In this document: positions 1 through 12,295 of the stretch, piece by piece
How positions within the stretch are numbered: the first letter of the stretch is position 1
How the letters are laid out: the number at the start of each line of letters is the position of its first letter
From: Dillenia suffruticosa
Taxonomy: Eukaryota > Streptophyta > Magnoliopsida > Dilleniales > Dilleniaceae
Assembly: GCA_033439265.1 (NCBI GenBank)
Contig: JAVTVX010000010.1
Span: forward strand, 7,874,001-7,938,000
Reading direction: 5' to 3'
Length of the DNA stretch: 64,000 nt
The notes under the pieces: model-generated
The model's input: only the letters and a program-made list of their open reading frames with translations
Database searches by the model: none
What the model was told of the DNA's origin: nothing
Made by a program: the position numbers and the translations under genes

Positions 1-620
1 GAAATGAAACCGAAAAACAGAGTAAGAAGTCAAAATAGAGCATGGTTGGTTTATGCATTCTGTTATAGTTCATAGGGGCCATAGAAGAAATGTTAGAGAT
101 TGAAAGAAAAATTTGAGGAGAGTATAAAGAAGGAGTTGCAAAGATGGAGAAGATGAGAGATAGAGATGAGAGATAGAGACAGATAGGGAGAGAGATAGAG
201 AGACAGAAAGAAAACTTGGAACAAATTAAGAAATCAATCATTTTTCCCTTTTTCTTCTAGAGCTTACCCCTTTTTATACATTCAGCTTGGTTGATCAACA
301 AAATTTAACCACGACCAACCTCACGTTCTTAATAAATATTACAACTACAACATATCATTACATTAGAAAATTAAAATTCATATACTTACAAATACAACTA
401 AACATTACATTACAAATCAAAATACAATGAGAATAAAAAATTACAAAACATATCAAAATACAAATAGAAAAATACAAAATAGACATAATTACTAGAATTT
501 TTTAACATTGAAAAAGAGAAGAGATCAACAATCAACATTGAAATACACATAAAAATACAAAATGAACAAAACTATAAATACAAATGCAAAAAGCAAGGGA
601 AGGGAAGCAAGTATACATAA

Positions 621-1175
621 TTACTTCAAATTGTTATTTTTAACTTTTGGTCTAAATTTTTTGACACTCTTTCTTGTAGCATCTTTTGACTCTGAATTTG
701 CTATTATAGCATTAACAACTTGCTCAATGGTAAAAAGATTGGTAGTAATAGGGGTAGGAGTGTTACCCCAGGTAGTTGTTGTGGGTGTGTGAGGAGAACC
801 AAATGTTGAAAATAGATGCCTAGGGGCAGGATTGTCACGGCTAGGCTGAGTGTCAGGAGCACAAGGGCGAGTATCAGGAGCAGGAGAACCAAATGTAGAA
901 GGTAGGTGTAAAACAAATGGGTGGGTAAAGCCAGAGCGACGTGGTGGTGTAGGAGTGGCAGAGGAAAAAGATTGAGTGGCAGAACTAGGAGATAAAGAAG
1001 GCTGAGCAGCAGAGCATGAAGGTCTGGTCGAGTTGCTTATCTGCAAATGGTCTCTGATGCATTCAATAGATTTGGAATTTGCCCCAAGGTCTGCTCTGAT
1101 ATTCAACATTTGACATATCATTTTGCGATATTGCTTTAAATTCTTATCTGCAAATTCATATGTATATTGTTGCAT
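621..1175 (-). CDS. Unknown ORF inside CACTA-type element, Ser/Pro/Thr-rich
   Basis: An open frame of 184 codons. The first 60 residues look helical, the middle (about 65-150) is rich in Ser, Thr and Pro, and the C-terminus is basic (KSVKKFRPKVK). I recognise no domain. It starts ten bases after the stop of the neighbouring ORF (1185-1742), so the two may be parts of one gene joined by splicing or split by a frameshift. The position just inside the subterminal array is where CACTA elements carry their own genes (TNPA/TNPD), but no TNP2 or Transposase_24 motif is visible. It may also be a captured host fragment. Confidence 0.4.
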   Translation of the reverse strand: MQQYTYEFADKNLKQYRKMICQMLNIRADLGANSKSIECIRDHLQISNSTRPSCSAAQPSLSPSSATQSFSSATPTPPRRSGFTHPFVLHLPSTFGSPAPDTRPCAPDTQPSRDNPAPRHLFSTFGSPHTPTTTTWGNTPTPITTNLFTIEQVVNAIIANSESKDATRKSVKKFRPKVKNNNLK

Positions 1176-1184
1176 TCCGAACAG

Positions 1185-1742
1185 TCATCTCTCAATTTCA
1201 TCCACTTCACTACTCAGTCGACCCATTTTTGTCCTCGTTTCTCCCATTTCTATCCTGTGTTCTCGCATTTCCATCCCAAGTCCTCCAACTTGCTCATTAA
1301 GCATGCCAATATCTGTTTTCAGACCATAAATACATTGAAACAAATCATTCCACCTTGCCTCATCATTGGCATTCCGATGGTAGTCATTCCATCCTCCATC
1401 TCCTCTCTTATTTCCTTCATTTTCATTCCCATCTCCTCCTTCATTCCCTTGATTTTCTTCTTCTTCTTCTTTAACTTCGTTACCAATTCCTCCTTCATTC
1501 AATTCTTCTTCATTCCTTGCTTCTTCTTCCCTATCCTCCCTAAGAAATCTGTTCTTCAGATGAACCCACACATCATCTTGCAAAATCCATTGTGCTCTTT
1601 GTAGCATTCGCAGATTTATACTTCTATTCCTCGAACTTAGTTCCACTCTGTTTTCTCTTAATAAACTTATCCCAACACTTTTTAAAATACCAGTGATCAC
1701 ACTACAGAACGACAAATTAGACTTCGAAACTCTTGTAGTCAT
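1185..1742 (-). CDS. Unknown ORF with acidic linker and coiled coil
   Basis: An open frame of 185 codons. Residues about 1-65 contain a motif LQDDVWVHLKNRFLRED, followed by an acidic Glu/Asn/Gly-rich linker (about 70-120) and a C-terminal heptad-like segment (about 125-185; GMLNEQVGGLGMEMREHRIE) that should form a coiled coil. Dimerising DNA-binding proteins of CACTA elements have a similar layout, but no family match can be made by eye. It lies directly inward of the tandem repeats that such a protein would bind, and is read away from the nearby terminus. Confidence 0.45.
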   Translation of the reverse strand: MTTRVSKSNLSFCSVITGILKSVGISLLRENRVELSSRNRSINLRMLQRAQWILQDDVWVHLKNRFLREDREEEARNEEELNEGGIGNEVKEEEEENQGNEGGDGNENEGNKRGDGGWNDYHRNANDEARWNDLFQCIYGLKTDIGMLNEQVGGLGMEMREHRIEMGETRTKMGRLSSEVDEIER

Positions 1743-1749
1743 AAAAAAT

Positions 1750-3780
1750 AATAACTATCAGAATTGAGTAGAATTTATGAAAACGATATGGTTAAGTAGT
1801 GAGTTAAAATAGTCATAATGAAAATGTTCTCAAATCGTCTCTAAAACTCTGCATATTTATTGACTACAAAAGATAAACGTCTGAATTGGACATAACTTTT
1901 AAAGACTGTATAATATTTGAGTTCGTATCGATATAGAATTTATTCAAATAGTTTGGTTAGGTTGATAATAAAAATAGTCATATAGTGACCGTTTTCAAAC
2001 CGTCCCTCAAACTCCATATAATAACTCTTATAATTGAATAGAACTTATAAAATTTGTATGCTTAAGTAGATAGATAAAAGAAAAATATCGAGACTATTTT
2101 TCCAACCGTCCTTAAAACTCTGTCATTTTTACTAACCACAAATGATATGCGTCAAAATTGAACATATGTATTAAATACTGCACAATATATAAGTTAGCAT
2201 AGATATAGAATTTATCTCGACGGTATGGTTAACTAGATTATAAAAGATGAGTCATATAGAGATATTTTTCAACCATTCTCTAGAACTCTGTCATATTCAC
2301 TTATCACAAATAATGATAGTCAGAATTGAATACAACTTATGAAGACAATATGCTAAGTAGCAATAAAAAATAGTCTTATCGAGACACTCTAACATATTTA
2401 CTAACCATAAAAGATTAGTGTTTCAATTGAATATAACTTTTAACGACTACATAATATATGAGTTAGGAAATATGAAAAACTTATGCAGATGGTATGGTTA
2501 AGTATATAGTAAAGAATAGACATATAAAGACAGTTAAATAACAGTGCCTAAAACTTTACTATATTTTCCAATCACAAATAACGACTGTCAGAATTGAATA
2601 GAACTTACAAAACTGGTATGCTTACGTAAACTGTAAAAAGAGCCATATCGAGACTATTTTCAAATCGTTCCTAAAACTTTGCCATATTTATTAACCATAA
2701 ATGATAAGCATCAAAATTGAACATGTGTCTTAAAGAGTGTACAATATATAAGTTAGCATAGATATACAACTTATGTTCACGATATGGTTAACTAGATAGT
2801 AAAAAGGAGTTATTTACAGACATTTTTCAAATTGTCTCTAAAACTCTGCCATTTTACTAACCACAAATAATAATCATCAGATTTGAATGAAATTTATGAA
2901 TACGATATGATTAAATAGTGAGTAAAAGTAGTCATATCGAGACTGTTTTTAAATCTTTTCTAAAACTCTGCAATATTTACTAATAACAAAAGATGAGTGT
3001 TTCAATTGAACATAACTTTTAGAGACTGAAAAAAATATGGGTTACGATAGATGAAAAACGTATGTAGACGGTATGGTTAAGTAGATAGTAAATAATAGAA
3101 ATATAGAGACAGTTAAATAACAGTTCCTAAAACTCTACCATATCTACTGATCACAAATAATAATTGTCAAAATTGAATAGAATTTACGAAACTGGTATGT
3201 TTAACTAGACTGTAAAAAAAGTTAAATCGAAACTGTTTTCAAACTATCCCTAACACTTTGCCATATTTACTAACCACAAATGATAATCGTCAGAATTGAA
3301 CATAAGTTTTAAAAACTGTACAATGAATAAGTTAGCATAAATATACAACTTATATCCATGATGTAGTTAACTAGATAATAAAGAAGAGTTATTTAGAGAT
3401 ATTTTTCAAATCGTTTCTAAAATCTTGTCATATTTACTAATCACAGATAATAATCATCAGATTTGTGTGAAACTTATGAAGACGATATACTTAACTTGTG
3501 AGTTGAAGTACTCATATCAAGACTGTTTTCAAACCGTTTCTAAAATTTTGCCTTATTTACTAACTATAAAAAATAAGTGTTTGAATTGAATATAGTTTTT
3601 AAAGACTGTATAATATATGAGTTAACATAAATGTAGAATTTATACAAATGGTATGGTTAGATAGACAGTAAAAACGGTCATATACTGACTGTTTTCCAAC
3701 CGTCCCTAAGAATATTATATTTTCTGACCACAAACAATAACAGTGAAAATTCAATATCGCTTTTTACAAACGATTATCTA
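1750..3780. repeat. Higher-order tandem array forming the subterminal region of the CACTA element
   Basis: A diverged monomer carrying CATATTTACTAACCACAAA recurs through the region. Monomers alternate in length (about 167 and 122 bp), giving a dimer of about 290 bp, and dimers of two kinds alternate to give a 579-bp unit. Anchor positions show this: 2401 and 2980; 2691 and 3270; 2568 and 3147, each 579 apart. The left part (1750-2390) is the same array with deletions. The sequence is AT-rich and has no ORF. Confidence 0.8.
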
Positions 3781-3952
3781 ACCTTTACTGACGATTGCTA
3801 AACTTTTCCTAATGAATAATATTATACCGTCGTAAAATATATATATTTTTTAACGGTTTCGTCACAAGTGTTGCTATATATCATAAAAAACGGTCGCTAC
3901 ATGTCACCGCCTATAAATGTTACCGTCACCTCAATACTCTAATTTTGTAGTG

Positions 3953-6900
3953 ATGGGCGATGAGCAGGTAGCCTAACAATATGCTAACATTGTTCCCAAG
4001 CGGATAATTTAGTAGTCACAATCTATTTTCTCAATCTGATAATTTCAGATTCGAATTTTTATGTGATCTAACAAAGAAAAAAAAAAAACCAATATGCTAA
4101 CATTTCAATTATTCAACGAATTTATAATAACCCATAAGCCGTTTGGCAATTAAGATTAAATTCAATTTAAAATTAACTAGTGTTTTTAATAAAAAGGTTA
4201 CTGATGTAACAATAATTTGAGTTGTTTTTATGAAGAAATTTAATTTATATTTACAAAATCTTATATTTTTTGAAAATATTTTTTATTTAAATTATAAATA
4301 TTATAAATAAAATAAAATAAAATCCAGATCTACTTAAATATTTTCATAGTTTACAGGAAGGCTGTTTTCTACCAAGCACAAAAGTTGGCTTTATAAATTA
4401 TTCTTGCCTTGTCCTTTTCGTTGAGAACCGTCTAATTTAGCTACTACTTTTTTTTATGTAAAATAGTAAATCCATTTGACACAACAAATGCATGCATGCA
4501 TGCATATGATAATCGAATGACAAACTCTATGTTGTGAGTTCCAAATCTTCCTAGAGCAATTTTCAACAATTAAATCTTAATCTTGCATAAAATGAGGTAT
4601 ATTTCTCAACAATTGATCATTAATTTTGATGCCCATAATTCTCACAATCATTATTGGGGTTTGTTCATGTAGAGAGACTCGAGATCTGGTGTTCTAACCT
4701 TTATTGCGTATGCATTTTCATTGTATTGATTCATGTTTTGCAATTCAATGGAACACTTATTTCTCGCCATTCAATTACTCAATACTGTTATCAAAATTTA
4801 ATTTAGTACCCGTTTGGTATAACTTTTTTTTAGTTTATCTTCTCCTAAAATAAAAATTAATTCCTTTTAAAAAAATTTAAATTTTTTTTATTTTTTTTTA
4901 CTTTTGAAATAAAGTTAAAAACAAAAATTAATTTCATTTTTATTTTTTTAATCTTGAACTAAAGTTAAAAGTTAAAAATTAATAATTATATTTGAAATTT
5001 TGTATCATTTAAATAAAAATATTAATGAAATAAAAATAATTATGTAAGAATATTTATGGAATAAAAAAAATATATTCTGAAAAAATTGGAGCATTAAAAA
5101 AAAAAAAGAAAAAGCTCCTGAAAAGTTACTTTTTAAATTTTTTTATAAAAAAATCTCTTTTTTTAAATAAAAAAATTTTAAAAAATATTATTCAGTATGT
5201 TTTTTTTTTTATAAGGAAAAGAGAAATAAAAAAAAAAAATCTATCATATACTAAGCTTTGCTTTGAAGTTAGCCTCTGCGTTTGGGTAAATGCAAAAGTT
5301 GTTGCATCGGGCCAAGAGCTCTCCGTCACGGAGTTTTTCTTCTGGTCTAATGGGTATTTAATGGAATCTTAATGACAAATAGCATTAATACTATCCGTAT
5401 TTATAAGATTTCAAAGTTTAAATTTATTTATCTTAATAAATTACAAATTAAACATCATGAAAAAATATATATTGTTTTTTTTGTTTAACAAAAGATTTGT
5501 TAATTTTTTTTTTATATAATCATTAAATAAAACTTGAATATATTCTTCTTAAAAAAGTTAACAGAAGTATCGAATTTCAAACTGAATCTGTTTATATAAT
5601 ATCTTGTAAATATATATTAAACTAAGTGGTGCATGGGGTATCATGTGGCACACTCATTCAATAGAAAATAGTATTATAATTTAAATTAAATGTTTTATAA
5701 GAAATGGATATTATTTATGGATAATTACATTTTCTTTATTTGTTAATCAATAAAAAAAGTGCTCTTTCAAATTTATGTGGGTATCTTGAGACATAGCTAA
5801 AAGAAGCAAACACACAAAAAAGAGCATATTCAATTCACAAAAAAATGTGTCATTGTTATACATGGCCCAATTATTAATGCTGCTCAATTTTATTATGAAA
5901 AACGACATATTTGTTCAGTGATACATTTTTAGGTTCCTTGAAAAATGAAATTAGATTCATAAATAAATTTTTTAATTGAAATATTTATCAATATAATGAT
6001 AATTCAAATATTTTTATTAAAAAAATTAAAATTTTTCACTTGTATTACTAATATATTTTTAATTAATTTTTTATTTTAATTAAATATTATAAATAAAATA
6101 ATACAAATTAAAAGTAAGTAAAACAACTTAAACGTTAATTTAGTGGTTTTCTATGGTGACGTTTAATGCATTAAATGCAGATGAATAATTTATAATTTAT
6201 GTGAAATTATAAATTATGTTATTATAATTGATAAGGAATAATGGAAAAAGGAAATGAGTTATGGGACCCTAGAAAATAAACGCGAGAACAAGACTAATCA
6301 GGTCAAAATCATAAGTGCGTCGGCGGCCCGGCAAGGCCAAGAAAGAGGAGTCGAAAGCAAAATGCAAAATGTAAACTTTTTTTATATTCTATTAATTGAT
6401 ATTTAAAATTATATTTTGATTAATTTGATTTGATTATTTATCGAATTTATTTTAGAAATAATTCTTTCAGTATATATATATATTTTTATTTTTAAATTTT
6501 AAATTTAAAAATTAATTAAAAATTTTAATATTTTTAATCACTCCGCGGCTGTTTATTCATGTTTTATTTCCTTTTCTCTCGTGGAGCTTTTTATTGGTGC
6601 AAACAACAAAATGACTTTGTTTGATTGCGCATTGCCTTTTTCATGAGTGCGCACTCATTTAGGCTTTGGACAAGTGATGTGATTGAAAGACTAAGAATGA
6701 ACTGGGATATGCCACATGTCACTCCCATGACTGAAGAGAGAATTAAAATTCGAAGCCAGTCCCAACTCCTAGAGAGGTGGACTCCCACAAGTTTATACAT
6801 TTGCCAAATGGGTTTACATGCAATTTCAATTGAAAACATAAAATGATTAGCACGATTATTAGAAATTAACTAATTAATAAAAGAAATCTTGTGATAAATT

Positions 6901-7601
6901 GTATTTGTACTCAAATAGTATGAGTTGGAGTGCGTAGCATCAATTTTTGGTATGTAATTTATTTTCTTAAATTCAGAAATAAAAAAAATATGGGGGTGCC
7001 AATGAAGTATTGTCTACATTTTGCTATCTTATCAAATTTAATTATATTAAAAATGTAAAAATGAATTTTTATAAATTTATCATATTGTACGTAATTAATT
7101 CAATTTAAATTACACTAAGAAAATTATTAAAACAAGAGTTTTGTTAAATTAATCAAACAAAAAGAATTTTACATGGTGATTTGTGTTAACACATATTGAG
7201 TTATTTTATATTAAACATAGATTTAAGTTGATCAAAATATATTAATAATATAATTAAAATGAATTTGAATGAAACAAAAATTTTAATTAATTAATTTATT
7301 TTATGTAATATTTGTTAAGACAAAATAAAGGATCTGCTAATCCATAACCCTTGTTGAGGGTCTCTTATTTTTTTGTTTTTTTTTTTTGGGGGGGGGGGGG
7401 TGGGTGGGGGCGTCTCAAGGAAGAAACTTCGTCCATAGTTCGGGGAGTCTTCGAGAGACCCGGTGGTTTGCAGCTACCACAATCGACTTGTAAACAACCA
7501 TGGTTAGTGGAAGGATGGGAACTTGACGGGTAGACTATGTGAAAGCTGAATAAAGGACAAAAATAAATAAATAAAACGTCAGTAGTCGTAATTCATGATC
7601 A
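3953..7601. other. AT-rich intergenic DNA, no gene recognised
   Basis: Very AT-rich sequence with many A/T runs. It contains a short GCAT repeat (4489-4506), a poly-G run (7380-7400) and weak ORFs (for example 6625-6846) that show no domain and no codon pattern. No transposon terminus could be defined with confidence. Confidence 0.6.
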
Positions 7602-7785
7602 AAATTGAATTAATAGAATGGAACGACGTCGTTTCATGTTCTCGCTTTCTGAATTTTGTTGACAGAAAGCCTTGATTCGCAATTGACTTGGGCAATTGAA
7701 TTAATAGAATGGAACGACGTCGTTTCATGTTCTCACTCTCTGAATTTTGTTGTCCGCGTGCCTTGACTCGCAATTGACTTGGGCA
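7602..7785. repeat. 92-bp tandem duplication in the HIPP promoter
   Basis: Two head-to-tail copies start near 7602 and 7694. Each contains GGAACGACGTCGTTTCATG and ends with a CAATTGACTTGGGCAA block. Each copy therefore repeats an ACGT-core element (GACGTC) that bZIP factors can recognise. The second copy ends directly at the TATA box. Confidence 0.85.
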
Positions 7786-7787
7786 AC

Positions 7788-7793
7788 TATAAA
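7788..7793 (+). promoter_or_regulatory. TATA box of the HIPP gene
   Basis: TATAAA lies 160 bp upstream of the start codon and is followed by a CT-rich leader (about 7830-7855), a layout typical of plant promoters. Confidence 0.6.
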
Positions 7794-7953
7794 TTGCCCC
7801 CCTCACCCCTCCTCTATCGTCGCCCAATTCCATCTCTCTCTCTCTCTCCCCTCTATAATTCACTTGGGTCTTGGAGAATATTTTGCCTAGGCCTAAGTTT
7901 TATTAGCAGTTCATTCTATAAAAACTCCTTCTTAGATCTCAAATCTCACGAAC

Positions 7954-9611
7954 ATGAAGGTAAAGTCTTTTTTTCATTTTTTGTTAGGTAGGGAATGCGA
8001 AGAAAATAAACGCGTTTACGAAGGTTCGAATGTAAAGGTAAAACATTTTTCCTTATTTTAGCATCACTTTCTCTAGCCATTATGAGTTCTGGATCATTCT
8101 TTTTCTATATGGTTTTTAATAAATTTATCTACTCCCAACTTTAATTTCTCATTTCACATCTATCATATGATTTATCAAAAAAAATCGAATAAAATTATGA
8201 TATCAGATTAAAAATAAAAAATATAAGAATATGAAACCCCTAGGAATCCATTAGTTTAATTAAATATTATAGAATATTTGATTTTTATATAAAACTTATT
8301 GTTATAAATATGAAAATATAAAAATAAAAAGTTAAATATTCTTAAAATATATAATATTTTCTAACATGCAATACATCATGAAGGGTTATCTACTTCACCA
8401 ATACTATCAAGACTCTTAAATGCAACGATAGAGAAATTTTGATAGCAGTAACAATAGAAATATTTTGATAAGAATAACAATGCATACTCTAATAAGAGTA
8501 GTGATAAAGATATTTTGATATGATTTGATTATGATAGTTGGGATCGTCTTAAAAGGTAATAAAGTTTGGTATATATCAAATGACTATTGAATGGCAGACA
8601 AGTGGTAGAGAGTAAAAAAAAAAAAATGACTTTACCATATAAATTATTGCAGGGATTCGGGTGGCTATTGCAGAAAGTTTTGAAGGCATGTGCAAGTGTG
8701 TGATAGAGAATTTAGAGATTTGTTCATGTCATTGAGATCGTCTTGAAGAGCAAAACCATTTGAAATATATCAAAAAGTTAATAGATCACATAATGAACTA
8801 TATTGAATTTGAATAGAGGAATTTTTTGCAAAGGAAATTATGCTATTATATTAAAAAAATTTCAATATTACCGTGATGCCATGTTAAGAATGGTAAACAA
8901 TATAAAGCTATGAAAGTCTAATAATATATCAATAAGTTGAGTTTATATGGGAGATTTATTGTTATAAGTATAGATATATAAAAATTAAGCAAAAAAGTTA
9001 AATATTTTTAAAGTATATGATATTTTCTGCCATGCGTTTCACGTATTTTTGCAGAAAATTGTGCTAAAAGTGGATATACACGATGAGAGAGCCAAGAAGA
9101 AAGCAATGAAGGCAGTTTCTGGACTCACAGGTACTTGAATTACAAATTTTTTTTTTTTTTTCCCTAAAAGCGAAAATGGCTTAATTTGATTTAACATAAT
9201 TTTTAGATCAAAGATACAATTTTTTTAATTGTATTTATTACTTTGGCTGCTGATTTTTGTAGTCCAAATAACATTTATCAAGACATTCTTAATATCCTGT
9301 CAAATTTCATCCTTTTAAGGTAATTAAATGTTGTAGGTTTGCAGTCACTCTCAGTGGACTTGAAGGGCGGAAAACTGACTGCAACAGGAGACATTGATCC
9401 AGTAGATATTGCGAAGAAATTGAGAAAAATCGTCCACACAAATATAGAATCAGTTGAAGCTGTAAAATCTGACAAAAAAGAAGAAAAGAAAGATGGAGAA
9501 AAAAAAGATCCAATTGCTGAGTGTTGGAAGCTTATTCAGCAATCTTATCCTCCTCACATCCATCCTTACTATGTTGTAGATGAAAACCCAAATGTTTGTG
9601 TGATTTGCTGA
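7954..9611 (+). CDS. Heavy-metal-associated isoprenylated plant protein (HIPP), three exons
   Basis: Exons 7954-7959, 9055-9130 and 9337-9611 join to 118 codons plus stop; all junctions are GT-AG. Exon 1 codes only Met-Lys, as in many HIPP genes. Residues 3-70 form an HMA fold ([19 protein letters not shown], then [20 protein letters not shown]). The CxxC metal motif of classical HMA domains is absent, since HDERAKKK stands in its place, as in the metal-site-lacking HIPP subgroup. A Lys/Glu-rich linker follows (about 85-97), then a conserved tail ending in CVIC, a CaaX box for isoprenylation, so the protein is probably membrane- or nucleus-associated. HIPPs act in metal homeostasis and stress or pathogen responses; the exact role here is unknown. 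The gene looks intact. Confidence 0.9.
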
Positions 9612-9693
9612 GGAAAAAGTAAGTAATAAGTATTTGGTTTTGCTGGAAGAGGTTGTTTGTGTAATACTTCATATCCGTCATGGAATTAATAGA

Positions 9694-9695
<2 letters not shown>

Positions 9696-9733
<38 letters not shown>
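9696..9733. repeat. (CT)n microsatellite downstream of HIPP
   Basis: An uninterrupted CT tract about 85 bp after the HIPP stop codon, probably within the 3' UTR or just beyond it. Confidence 0.9.
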
Positions 9734-9737
<4 letters not shown>

Positions 9738-11265
9738 TAAGGATCCAAAAATTAGGGAATTGATGATTGAATTGGTCTTCTATAATCCCAGTGAATGAGA
9801 TTGGTTTTGGCCTTGCCGGGACAATTCCAATGATTTAGAGTAATTTTTGTTGTCAATTTTTCAATCCCTTTTTAAAAGGTTAAATGAATATCATTCCATG
9901 AAGTCAAATTACCAGGGCTGATGGGTTATTATAGAATTCATTTGACAACTAAAAATATAAATTAATCATTATGTTACATGGGAATAATGAAAAACTCACA
10001 TAAAAAGCTCCATCGCAACCTGTAAATTATTTATTTATTTATTCATTTCTATCGTCTCATAGAACACAAAAAATTTGAATGAGAAATTCTTTACTCGTGC
10101 GGATCCCATTCTACGAACATGATTAATTGAGCTATTTCTAATAAAATATATTGTGAATTTTGTTATTTAATTTTATAATCTAAAAAATTTTAGCTACTAC
10201 TCATCACTAAATCTAATGAATATCCTATATATTTCATAAATTTATGACCAGGAAAACACATTAAGAAAATTTTATTATTTGTTTTAAAAATATTATTAGT
10301 ACAATAATAACAAATGTTTGAATCCTAGTCTTGTCTAAAATAAACATATCCCATAGGTTAATTAAGTCGGAATTTGGATGCAAGACAAATTAATAGATAA
10401 CTTATTGATGTCTCTTCTTGATTTTTTCAACCATGTGATGGTCACATCATGGATAACTATAATGATTTATAATTTAATTGATTTTTTTAATTCAAACGTT
10501 TGTCATGTAAAAAAAAAAAGAAAAAGAAAAAAAAAAACAAACAACAGCAACTATTTAATGCCTATTTCATGTGGGTACTTGCGCATAAAGTCCCAAAGAG
10601 TAATTCTCTCTCTCTCTCTCCACACACGCACGCGCGCGCACAAACAAATCACACGCATTTTTAGAAAATATAGATCAGAAATGTGAGAAAAGATTGATCA
10701 ATGGCACATAAATTGCACGACTGGTAGGTTGTTTCGAAGTAAAATCAAATTTTGCAGCAGTGTGTTGGAGATGCACATACAACATGCAAACAGATTTATA
10801 CCAGTGGTCGTTGTAGTGACAAGAATGCATGGTTGCAAGGTATGGTTGTGGTATTGTGCATGGGTTGCGCTTCATAGCAACCAAGGGTTGATAGAAATTA
10901 TCCCACCAAACGCGTTTGGCTGATTTAAATTTCTCCTAATTAGTTATCTCTTTTTTATCTTATTTATTTTCTTGTAATATTTTGCAATAAAAATGAAAAT
11001 CATTAATAAAAATAAATATTTTATAAGTAAGGATCAAATTTTCATATCAAAATAATATAAATTATTATTACGTTAATAATATTTCTATTACAAAGTCTAC
11101 CAAATTATAATTTATTTTAATTTTAACTTTTTGGGATAGGGTACCAAGTCCTAATCAATCGATTACTAGTTCTATTCCATGGACCCATGAATGTAGCGGG
11201 GAATATATTTTTGCTCTCAAATTTGTAGGAGATCCGAAGATAATTGTTTTTCTTTGGTAATAATC
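9734..11265. other. Intergenic DNA without recognised gene
   Basis: AT-rich sequence with a CT/CA/CG microsatellite cluster (about 10602-10641). The weak ORFs on both strands at 10675-10923 overlap each other and show no domain. A 60-bp stretch near 11190 resembles 30177-30240. Confidence 0.5.
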
Positions 11266-11268
11266 ACT

Positions 11269-11866
11269 CACTACAAAAAAATACGGTTTTAGCGATCGAA
11301 TTTAATGACAAAGACTATTCGTCGCAAAATTCCAACGAACTTAGCTACAAAATTTACATTTGTCACAAATTTTTAACAAATTCTACAACAAAAAAAATTT
11401 GTCACTAAATTAGCGACAAATAAAAATTTGTCGTAAAATTCATGAGAGAGTAGCAACAAACAATAATTTCGTCTCTAATTAGCGACAAAAAAAACATTTG
11501 TTGCTAAATCTGCAACAAAAAAGAAAGTTCGTAGCTAATTTAGCGACAAAAGATAATTTGGTCGCTAAATTTGCGACTAAAAAATAATTCGATGCTAAAA
11601 CAGCAACAGTAATGTTTGTCGCAAAATTTGTCGCTAATTTGTAATAAAAAAATTTCCTCGTCGCTAAATTGGCAACAAATATTAGAATTCGTTGCTAATA
11701 GTGCGACGAAAAAAAAATGATCTGCATATTGCTAAATAGCAACAAATATACTTTCCGTTATAAAATTTTTAAATGTTGTAGCTAAATTTGTTACTGATTG
11801 GCCACAAACGAGATATTTGTTGCTAAATTCGTCGCTAATTTGTATCATTCTATTTTTTCTATTGTG
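11269..11866. repeat. Left subterminal repeats of the CACTA element, outer block
   Basis: Many diverged copies of TTAGCGACAAA/TTTGTCGCTAA in both orientations. The block ends near CTATTTTTTCTATTGTG (about 11850-11866), which resembles a decayed inverted CACTA end. Confidence 0.75.
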
Positions 11867-12295
11867 AATAAATTCCTATTTCACTTACTTATGTAACTTT
11901 TTCACGTTGTCCCAATTTTCTAACATTTTTAAAGTAATGAAATAGATTTTCGATACATAATAAATGAGTATTATCTTGTCATAATCACTTTTCATAATAA
12001 TAATACTTATGTCTAATTTGTCATTTTATATAAAAAATTGAAATTAAATACTATTGTTTGCGGTAGAAAATTTTATTGATATAAATAAAATAATTTAATA
12101 ATGACTGACATTGAAAGCATTATACATTTATAAAGATGTAAATAATGGTAAATATAATTAATAAGATAAAAATATTTTTGTCTATAATTTTGTTATTTAA
12201 TGTTATTAATTTAGTAATTAATAACTTGCATCTCATTTAGCAGATTAATAGAATAATTTATATTGTTTTAGTTAAATTCGTAAAAAAAATTTAAA

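Larger units (their letters stand above)
1..3952 (-). mobile_element. CACTA-type DNA transposon, partial (right end only)
   Basis: The right boundary reads, on the minus strand, CACTACAAAATTAGAG, which is the standard CACTA terminus; its last base is 3952. Inward of it lie about 2 kb of tandem subterminal repeats and then two minus-strand ORFs (621-1742). The other end lies before base 1, so neither its TIR nor the target duplication can be checked; the three bases after the end are ATG. The terminal sequence differs from the three other CACTA elements in this window, so it is a separate family. Bases 1-560 hold a GA-rich stretch (about 100-230) and AT-rich sequence with no recognisable gene. 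Confidence 0.7.

Noticed and set aside
4129-4395. Possible MITE with GTTTGG and CCAAGC ends
   Set aside because: Ends match over six bases only and no target duplication is clear.
6591-6846. Opposite short ORFs of 82 and 73 codons
   Set aside because: No domain and mutually exclusive frames.
10675-10923. Opposite short ORFs near a CT/CA repeat
   Set aside because: No domain, no splice or promoter context.
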